Shown piece by piece: positions 9,053-16,832 of a stretch of DNA of 41,365 bases. Location: assembly GCF_001908185.1 (NCBI RefSeq), contig NZ_LGHM01000078.1, positions 1 to 41,365 on the forward strand, read 5' to 3'. The stretch is from Bradyrhizobium sp. AS23.2. Lineage in GTDB: Bacteria > Pseudomonadota > Alphaproteobacteria > Rhizobiales > Xanthobacteraceae. The notes beneath the pieces are model-generated. The model saw nothing but the letters and a program-made list of their open reading frames with translations. It did no database searches and was not told the DNA's origin. Every line of letters begins with the position of its first letter. Within the stretch, counting starts at the first letter, position 1. Made by a program: the position numbers and the translations under genes.

Positions 9053-9990
9053 GCGAAGGCGAGGATCGCAAGGATTCCGGCGAGCAGCAACATGGCGCGA
9101 CGGTAGACCGCCAGTCCCTCGCTGATGTCGGCGGCGAGCGGATCGCGCGCACCTTCATTGAGCCAGGGCTCGTTGGTGATGCTGCCATGATAGATGCGGG
9201 GGCCGCTGAGCCGCACGCCGAGCGCACCGGCCATCGCCGCTTCCGGCCAGCCAGCGTTGGGGGAACGGTGACGGCGCGAATCCCGCGTCATGCACGACAG
9301 CGCCTCGGATCGCCGCGGCGCAAGCAGCACGAAGAGAAAGCCGGTCAGACGCGCCGGAATGAAATTGGCGACGTCGTCGATCCGCGCTGCGGCCCAGCCG
9401 AAAGCTTCGTGACGTTCGCTGCGATGTCCGATCATGGAATCCAGCGTGTTGATCGCCTTGTAGCCGACAATGCCCGGCAAGCCGAACAGCGCACCCCAGA
9501 ATACGGGCGCCACGATGCCGTCGGACGCGTTCTCGGCGAGACTCTCGATTGCAGCGCGCGCGATCCCGGCTTCATCGAGCGCCTTGGGATCACGGCCGAC
9601 GATGCGCGAGACCGCGTCGCGTGCACCGGCGATGTCGCCACCCAGCAAAGGATTTGCGACGGCGGCGACATGATCGTGCAGCGAGCGCAGTGCGACCAGC
9701 GGCCAGGCCAGGACACCCACCAGCACGATCTGGATCCAGCCCGAGGGAAGCAAGGATTGAAGCACCCAGCCGAGCGCGACGGAGAGTGCGATCACCAGGA
9801 GCGCGCCGGCGACGCCAGCAGCGCGGCGAAGTGCCGGCGGATCGGACGCGCGATTCCAGGCGGCATCGATGACGGTGATCAGCCGGCCCAGCCAAGTCAC
9901 GGGATGGCCGATCCGCGCGAACAGCCCCGACGGCCAGCCCAACAGGGCATCCACCGCCATCGCCACCACCATCGCGCCCGCAAACCCCAC
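9049..9990 (-). CDS. cbiB: Adenosylcobinamide-phosphate synthase CbiB (CobD in aerobic naming)
   Basis: CbiB is an integral membrane protein that attaches aminopropanol (phosphate) to adenosylcobyric acid. The sequence contains the family's VDALLGWPSGLFARIGHPVT near the start, several hydrophobic segments, the central ESLAENASDGIVAPVFWGAL motif and the late block SPNAGWPEAAMAGALGVRLSGP. Coding potential extends upstream to 10158, but that part is Arg-rich, unlike the family, and overlaps cobU. I place the start at a GTG at 9990, six bases after a GGAG; the ATG at 9972 is the alternative. It heads the cbiB-cobC pair and is divergent from cobU, with about 127 bp between them and no riboswitch there. 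Confidence 0.93.
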   Translation of the reverse strand: MGFAGAMVVAMAVDALLGWPSGLFARIGHPVTWLGRLITVIDAAWNRASDPPALRRAAGVAGALLVIALSVALGWVLQSLLPSGWIQIVLVGVLAWPLVALRSLHDHVAAVANPLLGGDIAGARDAVSRIVGRDPKALDEAGIARAAIESLAENASDGIVAPVFWGALFGLPGIVGYKAINTLDSMIGHRSERHEAFGWAAARIDDVANFIPARLTGFLFVLLAPRRSEALSCMTRDSRRHRSPNAGWPEAAMAGALGVRLSGPRIYHGSITNEPWLNEGARDPLAADISEGLAVYRRAMLLLAGILAILAFA

Positions 9991-10117
9991 ACGCGTCTCC
10001 CGTCTCACCCCGCCCCTGTTGCGCAAGACGGCGACCGAGCGCAAGCCCCTCCTTGGCGGATTTCGGCTTTGTCTTTGGCCGCGTTTGGTGATTAGTGCTG
10101 GCCGACGGGAGGATTTC

Positions 10118-10624
10118 ATGGCGGTCATCTTGATCACGGGCGGAGCGCGATCGGGCAAGAGCGCCCGGGCGGAAGCGCGCGCGCGCAGCTTTCCGGGCCA
10201 GCCCGTCTACATCGCGACGGCCGAGGCGCTCGATGCCGAGATGGAAGCGCGCATCGCAAAGCATCGTGCCAAGCGCAAGGCCGTCGACTGGATCGAGCGG
10301 GAGGTGCCACTTGATCTTCTGCAGGAGCTGATCGCAACCGACGGCGGCGGCCCGAGGCTCGTGGACTGCCTGACCTTGTGGCTCTCCAACATGATGCATG
10401 CGGAGCGCGACTGGGAACACGAGGTTATGAAACTCGCCGCCTTCCTGGGCGGCCAGAAGAGCCCCGTCGTCTTCGTCACCAACGAAGTCGGCCTCGGCAT
10501 CGTGCCCGACAACGCGCTGGCGCGCAGCTTTCGCGACGCCGCCGGGATCATGAATCAGATCATCGCGGCGGTCGCCGACGAGGTCGAGTTCGTCGTCGCG
10601 GGCCTGCCGATGAAGCTGAAATGA
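10118..10624 (+). CDS. cobU: Adenosylcobinamide kinase / guanylyltransferase CobU (CobP)
   Basis: This bifunctional enzyme phosphorylates adenosylcobinamide and then activates it with GMP to form adenosylcobinamide-GDP. The 168-residue protein starts MAVILITGGARSGKS with the P-loop at 8-15. His49 in RIAKHRAKR corresponds to the guanylylated His of CobU, and the end carries TNEVGLGIVPDNALARSFRD, a family signature. A strong GGGAGGA lies just before the ATG at 10118. The stop overlaps the cobS start (ATGA). It is the first gene of a cobU-cobS-bluB operon for nucleotide-loop assembly. Confidence 0.96.
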   Translation: MAVILITGGARSGKSARAEARARSFPGQPVYIATAEALDAEMEARIAKHRAKRKAVDWIEREVPLDLLQELIATDGGGPRLVDCLTLWLSNMMHAERDWEHEVMKLAAFLGGQKSPVVFVTNEVGLGIVPDNALARSFRDAAGIMNQIIAAVADEVEFVVAGLPMKLK

Positions 10625-11403
10625 TGCCGCGCGCAGAGCCGCTGAAAGACATCATCGCCGATCTCAGGATGGCGGCGTCCTTCGTCACGATCGTGCCGGT
10701 GGCGTCGTCGAAGCCCGCGGCTGACGGCGCCGTCGCGCGCGCGACCTGGGCGCTGCCGGTCGCGGGACTGCTGGTGGGCCTCGCAGGCGCCGCGGCCTAT
10801 GCGGTCGCGAGCAAGCTGGGATTGGCGCCGACAACGGCCGCCCTACTCGCGCTGGGCACGACCATCTTCATCACTGGCGCGCTGCACGAAGACGGCCTTG
10901 CCGATACCGCTGACGGACTCGGTGGCGGCCGGACGCGCGAACGTAAGCTCGAGATCATGCGCGACAGCCGGATCGGGACCTATGGCGGCTGCGCGCTGCT
11001 CCTGTCGCTCGGCCTGCGCTGGAGCGCGCTCGCGGCGATCGCCAATCCGTGGGCAGTAACGCTCGCGCTGTGCGCTGCGCATGCCGCGGCGCGCGCAGGC
11101 GTGCCGGCCTTCATGTCCCTGGTGCCACCGGCGCGGCCTGACGGTCTATCGGCAAGCGCCGGATCGCCGCCAGGCCGCAGCGTCGCCATCGCCTTCGCTA
11201 TTGGAACTCTCACCCTGGCCCTCGCGCTCGGGCCGGGCAAGGCGCTGGTCGGCCTGATCCTGCTGTCACTCGCCGGTTTGATTGTGGCGCGGCTTGCCAT
11301 CCGCCAGATCGGCGGACAGACTGGCGACATCCTCGGTGCGTTCGAGCAGACCGGCGAGATCCTCATCCTGCTCGTTGCCGCGGCCTTCCAGATGGGAGGA
11401 TGA
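10621..11403 (+). CDS. cobS: Adenosylcobinamide-GDP ribazoletransferase CobS (CobV)
   Basis: CobS/CobV is the inner-membrane enzyme that joins adenosylcobinamide-GDP with alpha-ribazole (phosphate), completing the corrinoid. The product of about 260 residues is strongly hydrophobic with several membrane spans and carries the acidic family motif HEDGLADTADGLGGG followed by RKLEIMRDSRIGTYG. The ATG at 10621 overlaps the cobU stop, and a second ATG follows directly (10624). This is the transferase, not the chelatase subunit also called CobS. The usual partner CobT (NaMN:DMB phosphoribosyltransferase) is not adjacent; bluB occupies the next position instead. Confidence 0.95.
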   Translation: MMPRAEPLKDIIADLRMAASFVTIVPVASSKPAADGAVARATWALPVAGLLVGLAGAAAYAVASKLGLAPTTAALLALGTTIFITGALHEDGLADTADGLGGGRTRERKLEIMRDSRIGTYGGCALLLSLGLRWSALAAIANPWAVTLALCAAHAAARAGVPAFMSLVPPARPDGLSASAGSPPGRSVAIAFAIGTLTLALALGPGKALVGLILLSLAGLIVARLAIRQIGGQTGDILGAFEQTGEILILLVAAAFQMGG

Positions 11404-11407
11404 CCCC

Positions 11408-12040
11408 ATGGCCGAGTTCGACGACACCTTTCGCCGGCACTTGCGCGAGCTGTTCGTGTGGCGCCGCGACGTGCGCCGTTTTCGAACCGACCCGCTGCCG
11501 GACGGCACGATCGATCGCCTGATCGAAACCGCGTGTCTCTCGCCCTCGGTCGGCCTGAGCCAACCCTGGCGCTTCGTCATCGTCGAAGACGCTGTCCGCC
11601 GGTGCGCCGTGGTCGACGACTTCAGGGCGTGCAACGCCGACGCGCTGAATGCCTATGCCGGCGAGCGCGCCGCTCGCTATTCCGCGCTAAAACTCTCGGG
11701 CCTCGAACAGGCCCCCGGCCACCTCGCCGTCTTTGCAGACAAGGCGAGCGATATCGGTCACGGCCTCGGCCGCGCGACCATGCCGGAGACCACGGAATAT
11801 TCCGTGGTCGCCGCGATCACCGCGATGTGGCTCGCCGCGCGCGCCGAGGGCATCGGGCTCGGCTGGGTGTCGATCCTGACCCCCGCGCGCATGCACACTA
11901 TTCTCGACGTGCCGAACTCCTGGAAATTCATCGCCTATCTCTGCATCGGCTATCCCGAGTCCGAATGCGACAAGCCCGAGCTCGAGCAGGCGAAATGGGA
12001 ACACCGGCGCGGCGCGGACGAGTTCACGCTGCGGCGCTAA
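11408..12040 (+). CDS. bluB: 5,6-dimethylbenzimidazole synthase BluB
   Basis: BluB is a nitroreductase-fold flavoprotein that breaks down its own reduced FMN with oxygen to make 5,6-dimethylbenzimidazole, the lower ligand of cobalamin. The 210-residue protein shows the FMN-binding RRDVRRFRTDPLP near the N-terminus, ACLSPSVGLSQPWRF, and the later GIGLGWVSILTP segment. A GGGAGGA precedes the ATG at 11408, and the gene follows cobS by four bases, so they are co-transcribed. It is oxygen-dependent, in keeping with CobG. With it, the window encodes both production and attachment of the lower ligand except for the phosphoribosyl transfer. Confidence 0.95.
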   Translation: MAEFDDTFRRHLRELFVWRRDVRRFRTDPLPDGTIDRLIETACLSPSVGLSQPWRFVIVEDAVRRCAVVDDFRACNADALNAYAGERAARYSALKLSGLEQAPGHLAVFADKASDIGHGLGRATMPETTEYSVVAAITAMWLAARAEGIGLGWVSILTPARMHTILDVPNSWKFIAYLCIGYPESECDKPELEQAKWEHRRGADEFTLRR

Positions 12041-12138
12041 GCTGCGAATGAACATTCACAAGCGCATTTTTTCATCAATTGTGGTCGTCAGACTTTCGCG
12101 TTATTCACACGCTTGGGGTTAGTTTTGCGAAACATTTC

Positions 12139-13182
12139 ATGATCGAGCGGCCCGCTTCTGCCCACACTGTGCCGGCGGTTGCCCGCCGCGATTTCCTTCG
12201 CCTCGCGGGTGCAACTGCCGCAGGCTGGCTTGCGCTTGGCGCAATGTCGGATCGCATCCGGATCGTCGTTTCGCTGACCGCATTGCCGCTCGACGACGAA
12301 CTCACCCGACGAAACTTGACTGAGGCCAAGACCTCGCGCCTGGGCGGGCTCATCGGAGGCTTGAAGCAGCGAGGTTGGGTCGAGGGCGTCAACATCCGTT
12401 TCGAGCTCCGTTCGAGCTTCGGCGGACCGGACAAGCTGAAGGCGGCAGTCAAGGAGCTGATCGACCTCAAGCCGGACGTCATCCTGACGGGATCGACGGT
12501 CGAAACCGCGGCCGTCATGGCGGCCACCAAGACGATCCCGATCGTCTTCGCCACCGCAAATGATCCTGTCGGCAATGGCTTCGTCGAAAGCCTCGCGCAT
12601 CCCGGCGGCAATGCCACCGGCTTCACCAACAGCACCGCCGAGATGGGCGGCAAATGGCTTCAGCTCATCCGTGAGGCTGTGCCGGATCTTTCGCGCGTCG
12701 GTATCCTGTTCAATCCGGACACAACGCCCCGCGCCGGGCGCTTCTTCCTCGATTCCATCGAGCAGGAGGCGACCGTATCAGGAGTGTCCGTGGTCCCCGC
12801 TCCCGTCGACGCTCCAGCGGAGATCGACGAGGCGATCAGGCGTTTTTCCGAACCGCCAAAGGCCACGATGATCGCGCTGGTCGACAGCTTCCTCGTGATC
12901 AACCGCCAGGCGGTCGTCGCGGCGGCAGCCAAATATCGCGTTCCGATGATCTACCCGTTTCATTATTTCATGGATGCGGGCGGGCTGATGAGCTACGGAC
13001 CGACGCTCGAAGTCCGCTCGGCCGATTATGTCGACCTGATCCTGCGCGGCACCAAGGCCGGCGATCTGCCGGTGCAATCGCCCCGGAAATACGATCTCCT
13101 GGTCAACCGCACGGTTGCCCAGGCGCTCGGGTTGAAGCTTCCTTTCACCCTGCTCGCGCGCGCTGACCAGATCCGCGAGTGA
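12139..13182 (+). CDS. Tat-exported ABC-type substrate-binding protein (ABC_sub_bind/TrpX-like)
   Basis: The protein of about 347 residues is a periplasmic binding protein of the PF04392-like type. After the ATG at 12139 comes a Tat signal (RRDFLRLAGATAAGWLALGA), then the two-lobed fold with LKPDVILTGSTVETAAVMAA, TIPIVFATANDPVGNGFVESLAHPGGNATGF and VVAAAAKYRVPMIYPF, all usual for this family. A longer start at an upstream TTG (12079) is possible but would place residues before the signal. Its stop overlaps the GTG of the next gene, a hybrid histidine kinase, so the two are translationally coupled. No permease or ATPase lies nearby, which suggests a sensing rather than a transport role. The ligand cannot be told from the sequence. 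Confidence 0.87.
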   Translation: MIERPASAHTVPAVARRDFLRLAGATAAGWLALGAMSDRIRIVVSLTALPLDDELTRRNLTEAKTSRLGGLIGGLKQRGWVEGVNIRFELRSSFGGPDKLKAAVKELIDLKPDVILTGSTVETAAVMAATKTIPIVFATANDPVGNGFVESLAHPGGNATGFTNSTAEMGGKWLQLIREAVPDLSRVGILFNPDTTPRAGRFFLDSIEQEATVSGVSVVPAPVDAPAEIDEAIRRFSEPPKATMIALVDSFLVINRQAVVAAAAKYRVPMIYPFHYFMDAGGLMSYGPTLEVRSADYVDLILRGTKAGDLPVQSPRKYDLLVNRTVAQALGLKLPFTLLARADQIRE

Positions 13183-15872
13183 ACGAGGCGATCGACCAGG
13201 GACATTTGCGGGCGCCGGCCGGCCGGCTGTTCCGCAAATATCTCTACTCGATCGTCGCGCTTGCCTTCGCCGCGCTCGCCATCAGCACCGCCTTCGACGT
13301 CTGGTTCTCCTACCGGGAGCAGAAGCAGCTTCTCGCCGCGACCCAGCGCGAGCAGGCCGCGTCCGCGGCCGTCCAGATCGGCCAGTTCATCGGCCAGATC
13401 GAAAACCAGATCAGATGGCTCTCGCATCTGCCTCCGGAATTGTCGACGAACGAAGACGAGCGCCTGAACGCCATCCGCCTCCTGCGCCTCTCGCCTGCGA
13501 TCGCGGAGATTGCCGAGCTCGACTCGCAGGGCCGGGAGCTGGTGCGCGTGTCACGCCGTGTCGCGGACAGGATCGGCAGCAAGGCCGATCTCTCCGCTAC
13601 GGCGGCTTTTCGCGGCGCGAACGAGAGCCGAACGTATTACGGGCCGGTCTACTTCTTCGGTGACACCGAACCATTCATGACGATCGCCGCGCGCGGCGCC
13701 GGACGCGATCCCAATGTCATCGTCGCCGAGGTCAATCTCCGCTTCATCTGGGACCTCGTCGCCGGCATCAAGGTCGGCAATACCGGCAAGGCCTACGTCG
13801 TCGATCGCATGGGAGTGCTGATCGCGCATCCGGATTTGTGGCCGGCACTTCGCCGCAGCGATCTCTCCGGGCATCCGGACGTCCGCGCCGCACTCGACGG
13901 CGGAGCGCCGCCGGCCGGGGGCCTCGTGAAGGAGGATTTGTCGGGCCAGCGCGTGCTGTCGACCTACGAGACGGTCCCCTCGCTCGGCTGGCTGGTGTTC
14001 GTCGAGCTTCCCCTCAGCGAGGCCTACGCGCCGATCTACGCATCGATCGGACGGTCGACGTTTCTGCTGGTCATCCTGCTCGCCCTGGCGGTCCTGGTCT
14101 CCCTGCTGCTCAGCCGGCGCATGACCGTGCCGATCCAGATCCTGACGCAAGGCGCGCGGCGGATCGGGAGCGGCGATCTCGGCCTGCGGCTCGCGATCAA
14201 GACCGGTGACGAGCTGGAGGCGCTTGGCGACCAGTTCAACCGGATGGCCGCTCACTTGCGCGAATCCTACGCGACGCTCGAGCGCAAGGTCATCGAGCGG
14301 ACCTCCGAGCTCGAGAAGGCACGCGATCACGCCCTTGCCGAGCATGATGCAGCCGAACGCGCGCGCAGCGTTGCCGTGCAGGCCAATGAGACCAAATCGC
14401 GCTTCCTCGCCGTCGTCAGCCACGAGCTGCGTACGCCGCTGAACGGCGTCATGGGCGTGCTGCAACTGCTGGACGATGGCAGCCTCGGCGAAGCGCAGCG
14501 CCGCCACCTCGCCACCGCAGCCGCCTCGGGCGAGACGCTGATCGCGCTGGTCGACGCCGTCCTGGAGTATGCCCGCCTGGAGGCCAGCGCCGAAACGCTG
14601 GAGACGCGCGACTTCCGCCTCGACCAGCTGATCGAGACGGCCGCAGACCTGATGCGCCCGCAGGCCTTCGGCAAGGGGCTGATCTTCGATCTTGCCTGCG
14701 ATGCGACGGTCAACACCTCCGTTCACGGCGATCCGGTGCGCCTCAATCGCATCCTGCTCAACCTGATCGGCAACGCGATCAAGTTCACCCCGCATGGCGG
14801 GATCAGCTTGAACGCGGCCGCCGAGCGGCACGACAATCATGTCTGGCTGCGCGTCACCGTTCGCGACACCGGTATAGGCATCGCGCCCGACATGCACGAG
14901 CGGATCTTCGAGGATTTCGTGCAGGCGGACGACAGCATCGCACGGCGTTTCGGCGGCACCGGGCTTGGGCTGGCGATCGGGCGGCGCCTCACACGCCTGA
15001 TGCGCGGCGAGCTGACCATGGAGAGCACGCCGGGCGCGGGCAGCTCGTTCACGCTGGAAGTGCCGCTCGGCCTTGCCGCGAGCGGCATCGCGCAAGGCGC
15101 GGTCCAGCCGCCATCGCGGCAGCTTCGCGTGCTGATGGTTGACGATGATCCCGTCAATTGCGAGGTCGGCGAAGCGATCCTGAACCGGCTCGGCCACCGC
15201 CCGACGATTGCGCGGAACGGTGCATCCGCCGTCGAGCGCGCCCGCGATCAATCATTCGACGTCATCCTGATGGATCTGCACATGCCCGACATGGATGGCG
15301 TGGAGGCGGCGTCGCGAATTCGTAGGCTCGGTCTGGCAACGATGCCGCGCATCATCGCCGTGACTGCCGACGTGTCGCGCAGCGCCCGCGAGCGGCTCGC
15401 AGGCGCAGGGATCGAAAAGGTCGTCGGCAAGCCGATCCTGATCAACGCGCTTCGCGAAGCGATCGAGGACGATCCGAAGGACGAACCGGCAGCAGTGCAA
15501 CTTGCCGCAGGTGCATTGATCGACCGGCACTTCCTCGACGACCAGAGGGAGCTGTTGGGCGCCGCGCAGATCGAAAAGCTCCACAGCTTGCTGGGAGAGA
15601 CGAGCGAACAACTGGTCCAAGACATCACCAAGGCTGCGGCGGCTGGCGATCACAAGCAGCTCGCGCGATCCGCGCATCAGCTCGGCAGCGCGGCCAGCGC
15701 GCTCGGCCTCGTCCGCCTGTTCGAGCACTGCCGCGAGGTCGAGCTGGCGGCAGCCACGATGTCCCCGCCCGAGTGCCAGGGTGCCGCCCGCGAACTCGCC
15801 GCGCTTCGAGAGGCCTCGATGAGCGCGCTGTACGATGTGCTGCAGCCTGCCGGGCAGAGTTCGGTCGGCTAG
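13179..15872 (+). CDS. Hybrid sensor histidine kinase with receiver and HPt domains
   Basis: An 897-residue membrane kinase. Visible order: TM1 (about 17-43), a Cache-like periplasmic sensor (about 45-290, with NTGKAYVVDRMGVLIAHPD), TM2 (about 295-313), HAMP (314-367), a short coiled coil, HisKA with His415 in SHELRTPLNGVMG, an HATPase domain with N (LIGNAIKFTP), G1 (DTGIGI) and G2 (GGTGLGLAI) boxes, a receiver domain from about 649 with Asp699 (ILMDLHMPDMDG), and a C-terminal HPt domain with His833 (ARSAHQLGSAA). This is a complete phosphorelay chain up to the HPt; a separate response regulator must be encoded elsewhere. The GTG start overlaps the stop of the binding-protein gene, an arrangement like TorT-TorS where a binding protein feeds a hybrid kinase. 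Confidence 0.94.
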   Translation: MNEAIDQGHLRAPAGRLFRKYLYSIVALAFAALAISTAFDVWFSYREQKQLLAATQREQAASAAVQIGQFIGQIENQIRWLSHLPPELSTNEDERLNAIRLLRLSPAIAEIAELDSQGRELVRVSRRVADRIGSKADLSATAAFRGANESRTYYGPVYFFGDTEPFMTIAARGAGRDPNVIVAEVNLRFIWDLVAGIKVGNTGKAYVVDRMGVLIAHPDLWPALRRSDLSGHPDVRAALDGGAPPAGGLVKEDLSGQRVLSTYETVPSLGWLVFVELPLSEAYAPIYASIGRSTFLLVILLALAVLVSLLLSRRMTVPIQILTQGARRIGSGDLGLRLAIKTGDELEALGDQFNRMAAHLRESYATLERKVIERTSELEKARDHALAEHDAAERARSVAVQANETKSRFLAVVSHELRTPLNGVMGVLQLLDDGSLGEAQRRHLATAAASGETLIALVDAVLEYARLEASAETLETRDFRLDQLIETAADLMRPQAFGKGLIFDLACDATVNTSVHGDPVRLNRILLNLIGNAIKFTPHGGISLNAAAERHDNHVWLRVTVRDTGIGIAPDMHERIFEDFVQADDSIARRFGGTGLGLAIGRRLTRLMRGELTMESTPGAGSSFTLEVPLGLAASGIAQGAVQPPSRQLRVLMVDDDPVNCEVGEAILNRLGHRPTIARNGASAVERARDQSFDVILMDLHMPDMDGVEAASRIRRLGLATMPRIIAVTADVSRSARERLAGAGIEKVVGKPILINALREAIEDDPKDEPAAVQLAAGALIDRHFLDDQRELLGAAQIEKLHSLLGETSEQLVQDITKAAAAGDHKQLARSAHQLGSAASALGLVRLFEHCREVELAAATMSPPECQGAARELAALREASMSALYDVLQPAGQSSVG

Positions 15873-16377
15873 AGAGACTAACACTAGGTTCCGAGTCCGC
15901 ATTTGGGCCCTCAGCGGACCTTCTGATCCGACCGCAGTTTCCGCTTGTGACCCCAAACCGGTCATGCGCGTCGCACCGCCACCAGAGATCATGTCGACGC
16001 TGCAGTCTCTCGAGCGCTGCCGCAGTCTCTCAGACCCTTGTTTGTTTGGAAAGGTGAAGAGCTCTGGCAACGTCACCCGCTTTCGACAAACGAAAAAAAA
16101 GCAAAAACAACTGTCTGTGAGGTCGGCTCCACGTCAATTTCTGATAACGTCACGGCCTGCGCGACGAAGGTCCGCCTGCACGACAACCAAGAACTAAATA
16201 GGGGCAGGAGGCGCGCGCAAGAACAGACTACCGAACAGGTCGTGCACTGAGGCCAGTCAGTCTTCCTGACACGATTCAATCGTGCGGGAAGTCGAGCGGT
16301 CGATGCGGGCGAATGGAAGCATGTTCCGGCTTGCACCGAACTGGACATCAGTAGCTTAAGAAGAGCGAGGGACGATC
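15873..16377. other. Intergenic region with repeat remnant, no convincing gene
   Basis: About 505 bp between the kinase and iorA. The part near 15905-15975 (CAGCGGACC, then TTTCCGCTTGTGACC) resembles the dispersed 'agcggac / tccgcttgtgac' repeats seen again near 30553, 34643 and 37511. A 10-base direct repeat GCAGTCTCTC occurs twice around 16003-16030. A stretch around 16080-16200 is less GC-rich than its surroundings and may hold the iorAB promoter, but no clear hexamers were identified. Short open frames here lack family resemblance or good start signals. Confidence 0.5.
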
Positions 16378-16830
16378 ATGATCAAATTGAAGATTAATGG
16401 CCAGGAACAGAGCTGGGACGGTGACCCGGATCTCCCGCTACTCTGGTTTATCCGGGATGAGGTGGGATTGACCGGCACCAAGTTTGGCTGCGGTCAGGCC
16501 CTCTGCGGCGCTTGCACCGTCCTAGTCGACAAGGAGGCCGTACGCGCCTGCATCACCTCGGTTTCCGACGCGGTCGGCCGCGAGGTCACGACGATCGAAG
16601 GCCTCCATCCGACGGGCGATCATCCGGTTCAGAAGGCCTGGCGCGACCTCAACGTTCCGCAATGCGGCTATTGCCAGGCCGGTCAGATCATGCAGGCGGC
16701 AGCGCTGCTGATCCAAAATCCAAAACCGTCCCGCGACCAGATACGTGAAGCGATGGCGGGCAATATCTGCCGCTGCGGTACTTACCAGCGCATCGAAAAC
16801 GCTGTCCATCTCGCATCGACGGGAGTGTGA
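16378..16830 (+). CDS. iorA: Isoquinoline 1-oxidoreductase-type small subunit (2Fe-2S)
   Basis: The 150-residue iron-sulfur subunit of a xanthine-oxidase-family molybdenum hydroxylase. The N-terminal plant-type [2Fe-2S] domain uses Cys38, 43, 46 and 58 (CGQALCGAC). The C-terminal alpha-helical [2Fe-2S] domain uses Cys96, 99, 131 and 133 (CGYCQAG and ICRCGTY). The length is normal for IorA. Its stop lies two bases before the ATG of the large subunit. In this family it passes electrons from the molybdenum site of IorB to an external acceptor, often a cytochrome c. The true substrate (aldehyde or N-heterocycle) is not readable from sequence. Confidence 0.93.
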   Translation: MIKLKINGQEQSWDGDPDLPLLWFIRDEVGLTGTKFGCGQALCGACTVLVDKEAVRACITSVSDAVGREVTTIEGLHPTGDHPVQKAWRDLNVPQCGYCQAGQIMQAAALLIQNPKPSRDQIREAMAGNICRCGTYQRIENAVHLASTGV

Positions 16831-16832
16831 CC

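Noticed and set aside
9991..10117. Second cobalamin riboswitch between cbiB and cobU
   Set aside because: None of the conserved B12-box or GCCGGGAGACC-type elements is present on either strand.
13551..15251. Long open frame of 566 codons on the minus strand
   Set aside because: Antisense to the hybrid histidine kinase, whose domains are all recognisable on the plus strand.
16038..16250. 70-codon frame in front of iorA
   Set aside because: No ribosome site, no family resemblance, and it lies in the likely promoter region.
16310..16345. Possible sigma-54 promoter (TGG ... TTGCA) upstream of iorA
   Set aside because: The distance between the two elements is too long for the -24/-12 spacing.
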